Shown: positions 15,019-23,604, counted from the stretch's first letter. The stretch is 33,167 nucleotides of DNA from an uncultured Mucilaginibacter sp. (GCF_937859865.1 NZ_CALMAT010000137.1:1-33167); one strand, 5' to 3'. Numbers and translations: made by a program. The notes: generated from the letters alone by a model not told the origin.

Positions 15019-16083
15019 AGTGTTTGTTTGAAGTATTTGATTTTGTTCGGTTAACGATTGCGGAATTTTAAGCGTGATGCTGAAAAGGTTGTTCTTGGTT
15101 TCGATCTCGATCAGATCATGCCGTGCAAAAAGCAGATACAAACGCCGTTTTACGCCGCTTAAACCAAAACCTGTCCCGCGGTTGGGCGAAGCGGTTTCCG
15201 GATCGAAAGGGTTGCTGATGGTAATTTGCAATTGCCGGTCAACCACCAACGCATTCAGGCCGATGGTTACATCGCCAATCGTATCGTACAAACCAAATTT
15301 AATGGCGTTTTCTACCAAAGGCTGCAGCAACATCGGTGGAATTAGCATGGCATCCGCCGCATCATTGTGGCGCAAAACGGTGGAAAGGCGATGGCCGAAA
15401 CGCACTTTTTCGATATCCAAATACAGTTGCAAATGCTGCAGTTCGTGTTGCAACGGCACCCATTGCTGTTCTTCTTTCAGCGTTCCGCGTAAAAAATCAG
15501 AAAGCTGGTGAATCATTTTTCGTGCTTCGTCCGGCTTAAAACCAATCAGCGCACTGATAGAATTGAGGCTGTTGAACAAAAAGTGCGGCTGCAATTGCTG
15601 GCGCAACTTGTACAGTTCGGCATCGCGGGCCAAAGTTTCGGCGGCCAGTTGCCGGTTTTCGTTGGCTTTCTGGTCCTTCAGCATGTAACGCAAGGCACTC
15701 AGCATTGCCATACAACCGATAATCAGGAACGAAATGGAAAACCGGATGGGCAGGGATTGTATTAAAAAAGCTTTGTAGGCCGGATCCGGAATCAACTGCG
15801 GCAACAGCCATTTGCAGGCGATCAACCAAAACAAACTCAGCACCAAACACAACACCAAAATAAAAACGGAACGGCCTTTTTCGGGCTGGTAATACCGTAA
15901 GTTATTGCTGATGAGCAAACAAGCGCCGGCCAGCAAAAGGTTGGTAACGCCGGCATCCGTAGTTGCAATTTTCCAGCTAAAACCAAAATCATTAAGCAGG
16001 TAACTTTGCAGCACAAACCAGGTAATTAACCCCGTGCCTACCACGGTGCGAAACTTGTTGAACAAAGAGGCCGGCGTTTCCAA
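15016..16083 (-). CDS. LytS-type sensor histidine kinase
   Basis: A 355-residue membrane kinase. Four or more hydrophobic helices cover residues 10-135 with no extracellular sensor domain, then the His_kinase domain with phospho-acceptor H167 in LQPHFLFNSL, N-box N259 (LLQPLVENA) and G-box GTGFGL (303-308). It would phosphorylate the LytTR regulator encoded just after it. No ATG is available near the front; a TTG at 16083 is the first possible start after an in-frame TAA (16116-16114), and that TAA lies inside an R25 unit. It belongs to a three-gene operon with the LiaF-like gene upstream, so envelope stress is a plausible signal. Confidence 0.9.
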   Translation of the reverse strand: METPASLFNKFRTVVGTGLITWFVLQSYLLNDFGFSWKIATTDAGVTNLLLAGACLLISNNLRYYQPEKGRSVFILVLCLVLSLFWLIACKWLLPQLIPDPAYKAFLIQSLPIRFSISFLIIGCMAMLSALRYMLKDQKANENRQLAAETLARDAELYKLRQQLQPHFLFNSLNSISALIGFKPDEARKMIHQLSDFLRGTLKEEQQWVPLQHELQHLQLYLDIEKVRFGHRLSTVLRHNDAADAMLIPPMLLQPLVENAIKFGLYDTIGDVTIGLNALVVDRQLQITISNPFDPETASPNRGTGFGLSGVKRRLYLLFARHDLIEIETKNNLFSITLKIPQSLTEQNQILQTNT

Positions 16084-16104
16084 AAATTGTTTTATTTGAT
16101 GTTG

Positions 16105-16129
16105 ATACTGTTTTTACCGGTATAAAATT
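16105..16129 (+). repeat. R25 unit, ATACTGT subtype, with full tail
   Basis: Reads ATACTGTTTTTACCGGT then ATAAAATTGGTG. It occupies the 50-base gap between the LiaF-like gene and the kinase gene and contains the stop codon that limits the kinase frame upstream. Confidence 0.88.
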
Positions 16130-16133
16130 GGTG

Positions 16134-16910
16134 CTAAAAACTTTTAATGTCTATACCGCCAAAAATAGAAATGCCTTTTAAAACCAAAACTTTTCCGCTG
16201 TTGGCCACATCAGCGTGCGGAATACGTTTATCGTTTACGCCGCCAAAAACCTGGGCAATATCGGCAACTACCTGCCAGTGCGGCGGAACGATCAGTTTGG
16301 TGCCGCCGAAAAGCTGTACCATATCTACCACAACTTGCCCGTTGATATTGGCGTGGCTGAAATCAATATCCGTTCCGCCAAAAATATTCACGATCTCGCC
16401 GCCTTTAAAATTTTTAGAAAACACGTTTTTTTTCGCGCTGCTGAAGATGGAAAAAGTGTTCAAAAAATCTTCGTTTGATTCTGGTTGTGCAGCGGTATGA
16501 CTGGTTTCTTTTGCCGGGTTTGGTTCCGGGTTTAAAAAATCATCGTTGGCAAATGCTTCTTTTACCGTAGTATTTTTAGTGTTGAAATCGTAATTTCTGC
16601 GGAAGATCATCCACAAGCCAACCGCAATAATAATGACCGGCCAGCCAAAATGAAATACATCTACCCCGGAAAACATTTTTTGGAGCAGGAACAGGCCGCC
16701 AACTAAAATTACAATCAGCCAGGATTGGTTGTTCGGGTTGTTGGCACGTTTTACCAAACCAACGATAATCAAAATCATTGGCCAGCTAAACAGCCAGTTG
16801 GGAAAAAAGTAAAAATCGAACTGTTTGAGCAACAAAACCAGGCCGATGCCCATGAGGACAAAACCTGCAATGGCGCGGCCGGATTGTTTTGTATGGTGGA
16901 GGTTGTTCAT
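16134..16910 (-). CDS. LiaF-like membrane protein
   Basis: 258 residues from the preferred ATG at 16910 (MNNLHHTKQSGRAI); an ATG 24 bases upstream is also in frame. Residues 12-105 hold four membrane helices in the LiaI/LiaF pattern (GFVLMGIGLVLLLKQ, FSWPMILIIVGLV). After a low-complexity linker, residues 165-258 repeat FGG motifs (NIFGGTDIDFSHANI, QLFGGTKLIVP, QVFGGVND, SIFGGIDIKSF), the beta-helical C-terminal domain of LiaF proteins. In Firmicutes LiaF restrains the LiaS kinase; here the gene leads an operon with a LytS/LytTR pair, so it may restrain that kinase. The linker contains an R25 copy at 16553. Confidence 0.82.
   Translation of the reverse strand: MNNLHHTKQSGRAIAGFVLMGIGLVLLLKQFDFYFFPNWLFSWPMILIIVGLVKRANNPNNQSWLIVILVGGLFLLQKMFSGVDVFHFGWPVIIIAVGLWMIFRRNYDFNTKNTTVKEAFANDDFLNPEPNPAKETSHTAAQPESNEDFLNTFSIFSSAKKNVFSKNFKGGEIVNIFGGTDIDFSHANINGQVVVDMVQLFGGTKLIVPPHWQVVADIAQVFGGVNDKRIPHADVANSGKVLVLKGISIFGGIDIKSF
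16553..16577 (+). repeat. R25 unit inside the LiaF-like gene
   Basis: Plus strand reads ATGCTTCTTTTACCGTAG then TATTTTTAGTG. On the coding strand it encodes KNTTVKEA (residues 112-119), exactly at the boundary between the membrane part and the linker. Head and first arm are perfect; the second arm is altered. Confidence 0.7.
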
Positions 16911-17042
16911 TGTTTTGTTTAAATGCTGATACAAATGTACCCGAACGGTTTAAAGGGCAAAACAGGAAACAGGTTAAGGTTTGTAAATATTCGGTGAACA
17001 GTGGTGTTTTTCCGGCGGGATTTTTAGGTTGCTGCTATCTGG

Positions 17043-17903
17043 TTAAAGCGTTTCGATTTCGTTTACTGTAAGCCCCGTTGTTTTAGAAATGATTTCTATG
17101 GCGATACCGTTTGCTTTTAATGCTTTAGCAACTTTTAATATACCTTCAGATATGCCTTCCTGTTTGCCTTCTAATCTTCCGTCACCAAAAGCAGTATCTA
17201 TCACCCCTTTTAAATCGCGGTAGGTTTTTAAACTGTTTTCGTAATTGTCTAAGTCTGGGTGGCCAAGTTTTGCAAGTTCTGCTTTTTCAAAAGCCTGGCT
17301 AAATATTTCGTCTTTAAATATGGCCGGGATGGTTTGAAAGTCCTCCAGGTTTTGGATGAAATAAAGCCATTGGTCTAACCGCGTTTGCAACTCTTCTTCT
17401 GTTTTTTTGAAGTTGGGCATCTCCAAATAAATGTAGGTCAGTTTATCATAAAACACCTTTCCGTTCTGGTTTTTTAGTTTGATCGTGTGTACAACTTCGC
17501 TTTTCTCCGGCTCGTTTTCGTAATCATCAAACTTAAAATCCAAGATGCCAATGCAATAAACTGCTTTTAGGTTGTAGTTCCAGTTGCCTTTTTCGGCCTG
17601 TTCCCTTATTGGGAAAGTGGAGTAAAAAACAGTTCTTTCCCTAAAATAATTTTGCTTTGCTTTTTGCAGTTCTACAATAAATTTTTCGCCGTTTTCATTT
17701 TCGCAGTAAATGTCGTAAATGGCTTTTCGGTCTGAATCGGTTTGCCCAAGCTGTTCAGTATTTTTAAAAGAAAGGTTTGCTATTTTATTGGTTTGAGGCA
17801 AAAGCGCATTCAAAAAATCGAGCAATAAAGGTTTGCTGGCTTCTTCCCCAAATATTTTTTTAAAACCGAAATCGGTGAAAGGGTTGATGTATTTTGCCTT
17901 CAT
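17043..17903 (-). CDS. Rpn-family PD-(D/E)XK nuclease (transposase-like)
   Basis: A 286-residue protein beginning MKAKYINPFTDFGFKKIFG, the hallmark of the Rpn/PDDEXK_2 family. The active-site pattern is D64 (AIYDIYC) and E78-L-Q80 (FIVELQK). Rpn proteins are DNA endonucleases that promote RecA-independent recombination and have been tied to mobile DNA and phage defence; they usually act without terminal repeats. Residues 245-255 (GRLEGKQEGISEG) are the usual charged repeat before the C-terminal helix. It is monocistronic and next to a MITE-like element, but nothing shows that it moves that element. Confidence 0.88.
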   Translation of the reverse strand: MKAKYINPFTDFGFKKIFGEEASKPLLLDFLNALLPQTNKIANLSFKNTEQLGQTDSDRKAIYDIYCENENGEKFIVELQKAKQNYFRERTVFYSTFPIREQAEKGNWNYNLKAVYCIGILDFKFDDYENEPEKSEVVHTIKLKNQNGKVFYDKLTYIYLEMPNFKKTEEELQTRLDQWLYFIQNLEDFQTIPAIFKDEIFSQAFEKAELAKLGHPDLDNYENSLKTYRDLKGVIDTAFGDGRLEGKQEGISEGILKVAKALKANGIAIEIISKTTGLTVNEIETL

Positions 17904-18217
17904 AAAATATTATATCGAATCCAAGTTTACATTTTTTCAAAATTTGCACATGCTCATCATTTTAAATATAAATTTTATTAAGCCCGTAATTCTTTTTGTT
18001 TTTAGAGCCTGTTTAAAATTTATTCCGATACTTCTTTTATTACCTAAAAAATTGGCAAGCGCTTGGTTTCGGTTTATTTAAATTGATACAAACACGAACT
18101 TTTATAAGGTAAAAGAAGCATTAACGTTTTTCCTTGTATAAATTCAAACAGGCTTATATTTAAACTTAACATGTTTTGCTGTTTCTTTTAAAATATACAA
18201 GTATTAGTTGTGATTTT
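17904..18217. other. AT-rich gap holding a MITE-like element
   Basis: No gene. The centre is the element at 18005-18153; the flanks are AT-rich with no motif that I can support. Confidence 0.6.
18005..18153. mobile_element. MITE-like element, diverged copy, about 150 bp
   Basis: Left end GAGCCTGTTTAAAATTTAT, right end ATAAATTCAAACAGGC in inverted orientation. Each arm holds an R25 unit: 18028-18052 (+, ATACTTC subtype, tail AAATTGG) and 18097-18121 (-, ATGCTTC subtype). TTA flanks the left end (18002-18004) and recurs at 18154-18156, giving a probable 3-base target duplication if the right tip lost two bases. No reading frame inside, so it would depend on a transposase elsewhere. Confidence 0.72.
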
Positions 18218-19261
18218 TTATCTTTTAAACAAGTTAACAAAAAAGTTTAATAATCCATTTGAGAAAACGGCAAGAATGTTAAAAATAAATGTAATTAAAA
18301 TTTTTTGACCGATAGATTTTAGAATTTCATTATTCTTTTTTTTATTTTCTTCAGTGGCGTTTTCATCTCCCTTTGTAAATTTAAATAAAGTTGAAGTTTT
18401 CAAGCGATTTATATATCTTTCTGTTCTATGAGCCCATAAAGCCCCACTTTCATAAAAAATAAAAAATATTAAGACAGAAACAAGTAATCCACCAAATATT
18501 CTACTCAGAAACACTTTATCAATAGTATCTGTCCAAATAATGTTAAGATATATTTTACTAAGCCAAAACAAGATAATTGAACCTGCAGTGAGTACTAATA
18601 GAAGAAGAAGTTGCCTTATTTTTTTTGTATTTTTTTGTAGGAAGTCTTGTAACTTCCCATTGCCAAAATTTTTTGGTAATGCTTTATGCCAATTTTCTAC
18701 AATTAAAAATATTTCATTACTTATGACAGGGTTGATAAAGTCAATAGAGCAAATTGAATGAGCAAATGCTTCATGTAATTGCTCCTCTTCCTCATGATTC
18801 ATAACAAGTTCAAACATGTCTCTCGGTTTTAATTTTGATCCAATTCGTAGTTTTACTGTATGCCTTTGAGGAAATTTATAGTTTTGTAATTTAATACTAA
18901 AATCCCACGTAATTGTTATGCTTTTTGTTACTGCACTTGTGTGGAATCTTTCTTCGATAAATTGACCCCAAGTTCCAAAATCAAATGTTCTATTATTATC
19001 TAATGAAATAATTATTGTTACTTGATTTGTGATTATTTGGCTTAAATTTAATTTTTCTTGAATGAGGTTATTAAGTTCAATAACGTTACTTTTTGAAACG
19101 ATTTTGCTTTCAGAATAAAATTTGGTTTCTCTGTCTGGCTTTGCATTAATTAAGTAGTAAAAAGATTTAAAGTCTTCGAGAGATATTCCTGAAGTCATTG
19201 CTGTCGTTGTTGTACTGTCAACTATAGCAGGTTGTTCATTTTGGTTGTTTTCTTTTGTCAT
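18218..19261 (-). CDS. Orphan AT-rich membrane protein, unknown family
   Basis: A 347-residue protein that I do not recognise. Residues 1-215 look soluble (a serine/threonine-rich start, then mixed alpha/beta sequence with ITITWDFSIKLQNY and a glutamate-rich turn NHEEEEQLHEAFAH). Three hydrophobic segments follow (about 217-240, 252-276, 322-346), with a lysine/glutamate-rich loop (KGDENATEENKKKNNE) between the second and third. Base composition is markedly more AT-rich than the neighbours, no R25 unit lies inside it, and it stands alone between a MITE and repeat units, so recent acquisition is likely. A membrane-anchored effector with an N-terminal sensor is one possibility, but nothing proves it. 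Confidence 0.7.
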   Translation of the reverse strand: MTKENNQNEQPAIVDSTTTTAMTSGISLEDFKSFYYLINAKPDRETKFYSESKIVSKSNVIELNNLIQEKLNLSQIITNQVTIIISLDNNRTFDFGTWGQFIEERFHTSAVTKSITITWDFSIKLQNYKFPQRHTVKLRIGSKLKPRDMFELVMNHEEEEQLHEAFAHSICSIDFINPVISNEIFLIVENWHKALPKNFGNGKLQDFLQKNTKKIRQLLLLLVLTAGSIILFWLSKIYLNIIWTDTIDKVFLSRIFGGLLVSVLIFFIFYESGALWAHRTERYINRLKTSTLFKFTKGDENATEENKKKNNEILKSIGQKILITFIFNILAVFSNGLLNFFVNLFKR

Positions 19262-19477
19262 ATTGTTATAGTTTAAATTATAGTAAAATCATCAATAATT
19301 AAGTATTTAAACAGATTAATTAGTTCATGATTTGAACAGTTTTTATAACGTCTCACCATCGACCTAATGTAACCAATTGATATATCCATACACTAATTAC
19401 ATAAAAATAAATAATCACTAAATTGAAAATAGGAAACGCTATTAGGGAAAATTATCGTGAAATCGTAAGTAGAACTT

Positions 19478-19541
19478 AATTTTTACCCGATAAAAACAGC
19501 ATCCAACTTTCCGCCAATACTTCTTTTACCACCTAAAATTC
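19478..19541. repeat. Inverted pair of R25 units at the SDR gene end
   Basis: Minus-strand unit 19478-19502 (ATGCTGT, a rare head, then TTTTATCGGGTAAAAATT) and plus-strand unit 19517-19541 (ATACTTCTTTTACCACC then TAAAATTC). The second one overlaps the SDR stop codon. Heads face each other across 14 bases; pairing is weaker than at 9525 or 10549. Confidence 0.85.
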
Positions 19542-20244
19542 ACGGCGTACCCATCGCCACCGGCAACACTTTTCCGTTAAAAAACTTGTGTCCGGTCAAT
19601 GCAAAATCAGCAATGTATTTGCCCATTTCAAAAGCCATTACCGGCGATTGGTAGCCGGGAAAAGCGCGTTCCAACATTTCGGTTTGTGCCGAACCTAAAG
19701 CCAGGCAATTCACTTTAATTTCCTGTGGAGCCAGTTCTTGGGCCAGGCATTCGGTTAAAGTATGCAAAGCAGCTTTGCTTGCCGAATAAGCCGACAAGCC
19801 CACAAACTTCACACTTCCCTGGAAACCGCCCATGCTGCCAATGTTAACGATATGCGAATTTTTTGCCATTAAAAGAAGCATCGCCTGGATTATGCGCACG
19901 TGGCCGAGGTAATTGCTTTGCAGCATTTCCACAAAATCGCTTTCGCCCAATTGGGCAAAAGGTTTGTTGGTTAAAGCCCCAGCGTTGTTGATCAGCACAT
20001 CAATCTTTCCGTCGAAATGCGTTTTGACAAACTGCTGCAAATCGGCGTAATCATCGTGCACAATATCAAAAGCCACGGGATATAAAACGCAATCGGGGTT
20101 TAGCGTGCGGGAAATTTCTAACAAGCGGGCCAGCTTTTTTTCGGAACGCGCCAGGGCAATAATTTGGTGCCCTGGCTGGTGGATTAATTCAATTACCGCT
20201 TCAAATCCTACACCGCTGCTCGCCCCGGTAATTATAATATTCAT
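19540..20244 (-). CDS. Short-chain dehydrogenase/reductase
   Basis: A 234-residue Rossmann enzyme. TGASSGVG (6-13) binds the cofactor, NNAG (86-89) stabilises the sheet, and the catalytic set is S137, Y153 and K157 (YSASK). R33 after the second strand (ALARS) favours NADP(H). Substrate is unknown. It starts ten bases past the flippase-like gene, so both are one operon. Residues 122-130 (MLLLMAKNS) are encoded by an R25-like sequence. Confidence 0.9.
   Translation of the reverse strand: MNIIITGASSGVGFEAVIELIHQPGHQIIALARSEKKLARLLEISRTLNPDCVLYPVAFDIVHDDYADLQQFVKTHFDGKIDVLINNAGALTNKPFAQLGESDFVEMLQSNYLGHVRIIQAMLLLMAKNSHIVNIGSMGGFQGSVKFVGLSAYSASKAALHTLTECLAQELAPQEIKVNCLALGSAQTEMLERAFPGYQSPVMAFEMGKYIADFALTGHKFFNGKVLPVAMGTP
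19857..19881 (-). repeat. R25-like sequence inside the SDR gene
   Basis: Minus strand reads ATGCTTCTTTTAATGGC then AAAAAATT and encodes MLLLMAKN in the helix before the catalytic serine strand. Head, first arm and tail fit; the loop lost its YCGG core. SDR helices at this point are often leucine-rich, so chance is possible. Confidence 0.45.
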
Positions 20245-20253
20245 AAAATCAAA

Positions 20254-21204
20254 TTAAATGGTATTTGGGTTGATAGTTGCCGGTTCCGGTTCGTCGGCTT
20301 TTGGCAAGCCTTCGTTTAGCCGTTTGGTGTTGAAAACATAATAAACACCCAACAGCGAATTTACGGCAGAAGTAAGGTAAAACAACAAACTGACCAAAAC
20401 GGCCAGGCTGGTATCCATGTTAAAATAAGGCGCAAAATTGGTGAAAATGTATTCGCGCGCGCCCAAACCGCCAACGGTTATTGGCACTACGGCCGACAAA
20501 GAAGAAACCAAAAACGTAAACAAATAAGGCGAAAACTTCCCGTTAAAATGCAGTGCCAGCAAGATGAACAAAACGGTAACCACTTGCAGCGATTGCACTA
20601 CAACGGCTTTGGCATGTGCTTCCCAAAAGTAATGCGTGTAATCTTTAAAAAAACGGTGCGCCACAAAATAATATGCAGCCGTGCCAACCACAAAAACACT
20701 AAGCGGAATGCTTAAATGGATGTTGATTTGCGGCAGAAAAGCAACCAGCGCAACGATGATCAAACCGATTGCCCACAAACCGCTTAAACGGTCAAAAAAA
20801 ATCGCCCAAAATACTTTTTTTGCAGGTAGTTTATAGCTTTTGTTGAGGAGCCAGATTTTGTAGCCGTCGCCGCCAATCCCGCCAGGCAAAAACAAATTGT
20901 AAAACAAACCCAGAAAATACAAACGCAAATTGAATAAAAAACCAACTTTTAAATGGATGGATTTAAAAAAACTGATGAGCCGCGACGAAGCAATAATCTG
21001 CGAAACAAAAAAAGTAAGCACGCCAAGCAGTAAATAAACCGGATTGGATTGCGACAGTGTTTTTTTAACCATGTTAAAATCCATTTTTCGCAGCACCAAA
21101 TAAAGCAGCAAACTGGTGAATGCTATTTTTAGAACGGTTTTTACAACATCCCAAAACACTTGTTGTTGGGTTTTTGGCACGGGTGTTTCTTCGGTTTCGG
21201 TCAT
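20254..21204 (-). CDS. Flippase-like/LPG-synthase transmembrane domain protein
   Basis: 316 residues from the ATG at 21204 (MTETEETPVPKTQ); a TTG three codons earlier is also in frame. About eight membrane helices with the family landmarks YNLFLPGGIGGDGYK (about 112-126), FDRLSGLWAIG, and VPITVGGLGAREY near residue 235. These match the UPF0104/lysylphosphatidylglycerol-synthase membrane domain (flippase-like), found in lipid and glycolipid handling proteins. There is no MprF catalytic domain attached. The SDR gene follows in the same operon; the link between them is unclear. Confidence 0.85.
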   Translation of the reverse strand: MTETEETPVPKTQQQVFWDVVKTVLKIAFTSLLLYLVLRKMDFNMVKKTLSQSNPVYLLLGVLTFFVSQIIASSRLISFFKSIHLKVGFLFNLRLYFLGLFYNLFLPGGIGGDGYKIWLLNKSYKLPAKKVFWAIFFDRLSGLWAIGLIIVALVAFLPQINIHLSIPLSVFVVGTAAYYFVAHRFFKDYTHYFWEAHAKAVVVQSLQVVTVLFILLALHFNGKFSPYLFTFLVSSLSAVVPITVGGLGAREYIFTNFAPYFNMDTSLAVLVSLLFYLTSAVNSLLGVYYVFNTKRLNEGLPKADEPEPATINPNTI

Positions 21205-21244
21205 CTTCGTCAAAAATACTAAAATCAGGAAATTTAAAAAGACA

Positions 21245-21269
21245 GATTTAGAGTGATAAAAACAGTATT
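21245..21269 (-). repeat. R25 unit, ATACTGT subtype
   Basis: Minus strand reads ATACTGTTTTTATCACTC then TAAATCT. It lies in the divergent gap between the flippase-like gene and aguB, in the leader region of the former. Confidence 0.85.
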
Positions 21270-21270
21270 G

Positions 21271-21307
21271 GGTTGATGGTTAATAGTTGATGGCTGAAAG
21301 CTGATTG
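21271..21307. repeat. Low-complexity GGTTGATGGTT-type repeat
   Basis: GGTTGATGGTTAATAGTTGA continues with TGGCTGAAAGCTGATTG. It is related to the direct repeat at 11209-11266 and sits immediately next to an R25 unit. Confidence 0.55.
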
Positions 21308-21321
21308 CTCGCGTAAAAACA

Positions 21322-21352
21322 TTGCGCGGGTTCGGTCTTAATCTTATTTTTG
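21322..21352 (+). promoter_or_regulatory. Promoter for aguB
   Basis: TTG (21322-21324) and TATTTTTG (21345-21352) are 20 bases apart and fit the Bacteroidota -33/-7 pattern. The start codon follows 23 bases later. This also argues that the upstream in-frame TTG at 21322 is not a start codon. Confidence 0.6.
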
Positions 21353-21375
21353 CGCTGGTAATTAAAGAAGCGAGC

Positions 21376-22245
21376 ATGTCTAAAGTTAAAGTTGGATTGG
21401 TGCAAATGAGTTGCACGGCAGATAAGGAAGCAAATTTGCAGAAAGCCATGGCCAGAATACGTGAAGCGGCCGCAAAAGGTGCGCAAATTGTGTGTTTGCA
21501 GGAATTGTTTACGTCGTTGTATTTTTGTGATGAAGAAGATTACAACAATTTTAAACTGGCAGAAGCCATTCCCGGCCCGTCAACCGATGCACTTTCCACG
21601 CTTGCTGCCGAATTGAATGTGGTAATTATTGCTTCTTTGTTTGAAAAACGGGCGCAAGGTTTATACCACAATACAACGGCGGTTTTGGATGCCGACGGTA
21701 AATATCTGGGTAAATACCGCAAAATGCACATCCCGGACGATCCCGGTTTTTACGAAAAATTTTACTTTACGCCCGGCGATTTGGGCTACAAGGTTTTTAA
21801 AACCAAGTATGCCAATTTGGGCGTTTTAATTTGCTGGGATCAATGGTATCCCGAAGCTGCCCGCATTACCGCTTTAATGGGCGCCGAAATTTTGTTTTAT
21901 CCAACGGCCATCGGTTGGGCGCATACGCAAGATTTGCCCACCAACACCGAGCAATACAACGCCTGGCAAACCATCCAACGTTCGCATGGCGTGGCCAATG
22001 GTGTGCACGTGGTTAGCGTGAATCGGGTAGGAGAGGAAGCTGGTGTCAAATTCTGGGGCGGATCTTTTATTGCGAATCCGTTTGGGACGGTTATTTACCA
22101 GGCTTCGCATGATGACGAAGAAGTGATTGTGCAGGAATTGAATTTGGCAGAAACGGATCGGTACAGAACGCATTGGCCGTTTTTGAGGGATAGAAGAATT
22201 GATTCTTATCAACCGATAACAAAAAGATTGATTGATGAGGATTGA
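21376..22245 (+). CDS. aguB: N-carbamoylputrescine amidohydrolase
   Basis: A 289-residue carbon-nitrogen hydrolase. The catalytic triad is E43 (CLQELF), K116 (YRKMHIP) and C153 (ICWDQWYPE). The sequences SLYFC, DDPGFYEKFYFTPGD and CWDQWYPEAAR are those of AguB, which cleaves N-carbamoylputrescine to putrescine, ammonia and CO2. The ATG at 21376 was chosen over an earlier TTG because MSKVKVGLVQMSC is the family start and a promoter overlaps the extra codons. aguA, the preceding step of the pathway, is 1.5 kb downstream on the same strand, with an unrelated hydrolase gene in between. Confidence 0.93.
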   Translation: MSKVKVGLVQMSCTADKEANLQKAMARIREAAAKGAQIVCLQELFTSLYFCDEEDYNNFKLAEAIPGPSTDALSTLAAELNVVIIASLFEKRAQGLYHNTTAVLDADGKYLGKYRKMHIPDDPGFYEKFYFTPGDLGYKVFKTKYANLGVLICWDQWYPEAARITALMGAEILFYPTAIGWAHTQDLPTNTEQYNAWQTIQRSHGVANGVHVVSVNRVGEEAGVKFWGGSFIANPFGTVIYQASHDDEEVIVQELNLAETDRYRTHWPFLRDRRIDSYQPITKRLIDED

Positions 22246-22464
22246 AGAAATCGGGAAGATTTGAAATTTGAAAAGTAAAGTTGTAAAATTTAGTGTTTAT
22301 AAATAACACAAATAGATTCTTTCTTACGTTCAAATTTTTCTTTGATTATTTTAATTTATAATTATAGTTAAAGTCAAATTTTATATCTTAATTAGAAAAC
22401 GATACTAAATTACTTCTGCCTGTTAAACGGATCGTTACATTCATCTTTTAATAATAACAATTTT

Positions 22465-23604
22465 ATGCTTCAAGGCTCTCACATAGCTGATAAGTTTTAC
22501 ACTAAGATTTATTGTTCAATAATTCTTAGTGTGATTTTTTGTTCACATTGTTTAGCTCAATCTTCAACAGTCAGCAAAAAAGAAGCTATTGTTATTGATT
22601 CCCTAATGAAAGTTTTTATGTTAAGAAATAGTGTACCAGGTGCATCGGTGGCTATTGTAAAAAATAAAACTATTGTTTGGGAAAAAGGCTATGGTATGGC
22701 CGATATAGAAAGGTCTGTTCCGGCTACTGCTTCAACTATTTACCGCTTAGCATCGGTATCTAAACCAATTACGGCAGTAGCAGTTATGCAATTGGTAGAG
22801 CAAGGAAAAATAGCATTGGATTCACCAATCCAAAAGTACGTGCCTGCTTTTCCAATAAAAAAGTATCCTATCACAACCCGTGAATTGTTATCTCACATGA
22901 CTGGTATTAGGCATTATCAGGGTGATGAATTTAATATTACCCGTTCTTATAAAACACTTACTGAAGCATTAGATATTTTTAAAAACGATAGTTTGCTGCA
23001 AAAGCCAGGAGAGCAGCAAATATACAGCACTTACGGTTATACACTTTTAGGTGTAATTATAGAGTCCGTGTCAGGAAAAACATTTATGAATTACCTGAAA
23101 GAGAATATTTTTAAACCGGCTGGCATGACTCATACTTACGAAGATGAACCGTTAAAAATAATACCAAACCGATCAGCCCCTTATGATACAATTAGTAAAG
23201 GTGTTGTAGGTAATTCTGCCTACGTTAATACCAGTTATAAAATACCTGGTGGCGGTATAATTTCTGATGTTAATGATATGTCACGTTTTATGATTGCCTT
23301 ACAACAGGGGAAATTAATAAAGCCAACAACATGGAAACAAATGACAACAGAAGTAAAGACAGCGAAAGGTGGCCCTACGTACTATGGTTTTGGTTGGATC
23401 ATAGGCTTTCCTCCGGTTCAAGGTTTACCTCATTTGCCTTCTGCTGTGTGGCATGGTGGTGTTCAGCAAGGTTCAACAACGGCCATTTTGATGCTGTTGG
23501 ATAAAGGTATTGATGTAGTTATCCTTTCAAATATGGGAGAGTTAGGTAACGAAATAACAATGACTACCGCACTTATCGCTTCTTCTTTAAGAAATAAAAA
23601 TTAA
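22465..23604 (+). CDS. Serine hydrolase, beta-lactamase/PBP4-like
   Basis: A 379-residue exported protein. The signal peptide spans about residues 12-31 (KIYCSIILSVIFCSHCLA). Class C fold motifs: S97-V-S-K100 with nucleophile S97, Y187-S-T189 (usually YxN, here threonine), and H330-G-G. Such proteins include esterases, D-aminopeptidases and peptidoglycan-trimming enzymes, so true beta-lactam resistance should not be assumed. The gene is more AT-rich than aguB and aguA, has AT-rich gaps on both sides, and lacks R25 units, which suggests later insertion between the two pathway genes. Confidence 0.85.
   Translation: MLQGSHIADKFYTKIYCSIILSVIFCSHCLAQSSTVSKKEAIVIDSLMKVFMLRNSVPGASVAIVKNKTIVWEKGYGMADIERSVPATASTIYRLASVSKPITAVAVMQLVEQGKIALDSPIQKYVPAFPIKKYPITTRELLSHMTGIRHYQGDEFNITRSYKTLTEALDIFKNDSLLQKPGEQQIYSTYGYTLLGVIIESVSGKTFMNYLKENIFKPAGMTHTYEDEPLKIIPNRSAPYDTISKGVVGNSAYVNTSYKIPGGGIISDVNDMSRFMIALQQGKLIKPTTWKQMTTEVKTAKGGPTYYGFGWIIGFPPVQGLPHLPSAVWHGGVQQGSTTAILMLLDKGIDVVILSNMGELGNEITMTTALIASSLRNKN

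Noticed and set aside
17188-17200. CCAAAAGCAGTATC in the Rpn nuclease gene as an R25 unit
   Set aside because: Only part of the head and arm match, and the residues (DTAFGDG) fit the protein family.
17043-17903. Rpn nuclease as the transposase of the neighbouring MITE
   Set aside because: Rpn-family proteins are not known to recognise such terminal repeats, and the gene is not bounded by GAGCCTGTTT ends.
22465-23604. Serine hydrolase as an antibiotic-resistance beta-lactamase
   Set aside because: The fold motifs are shared by many esterases and peptidases and the YxN motif is YST, so resistance cannot be claimed.
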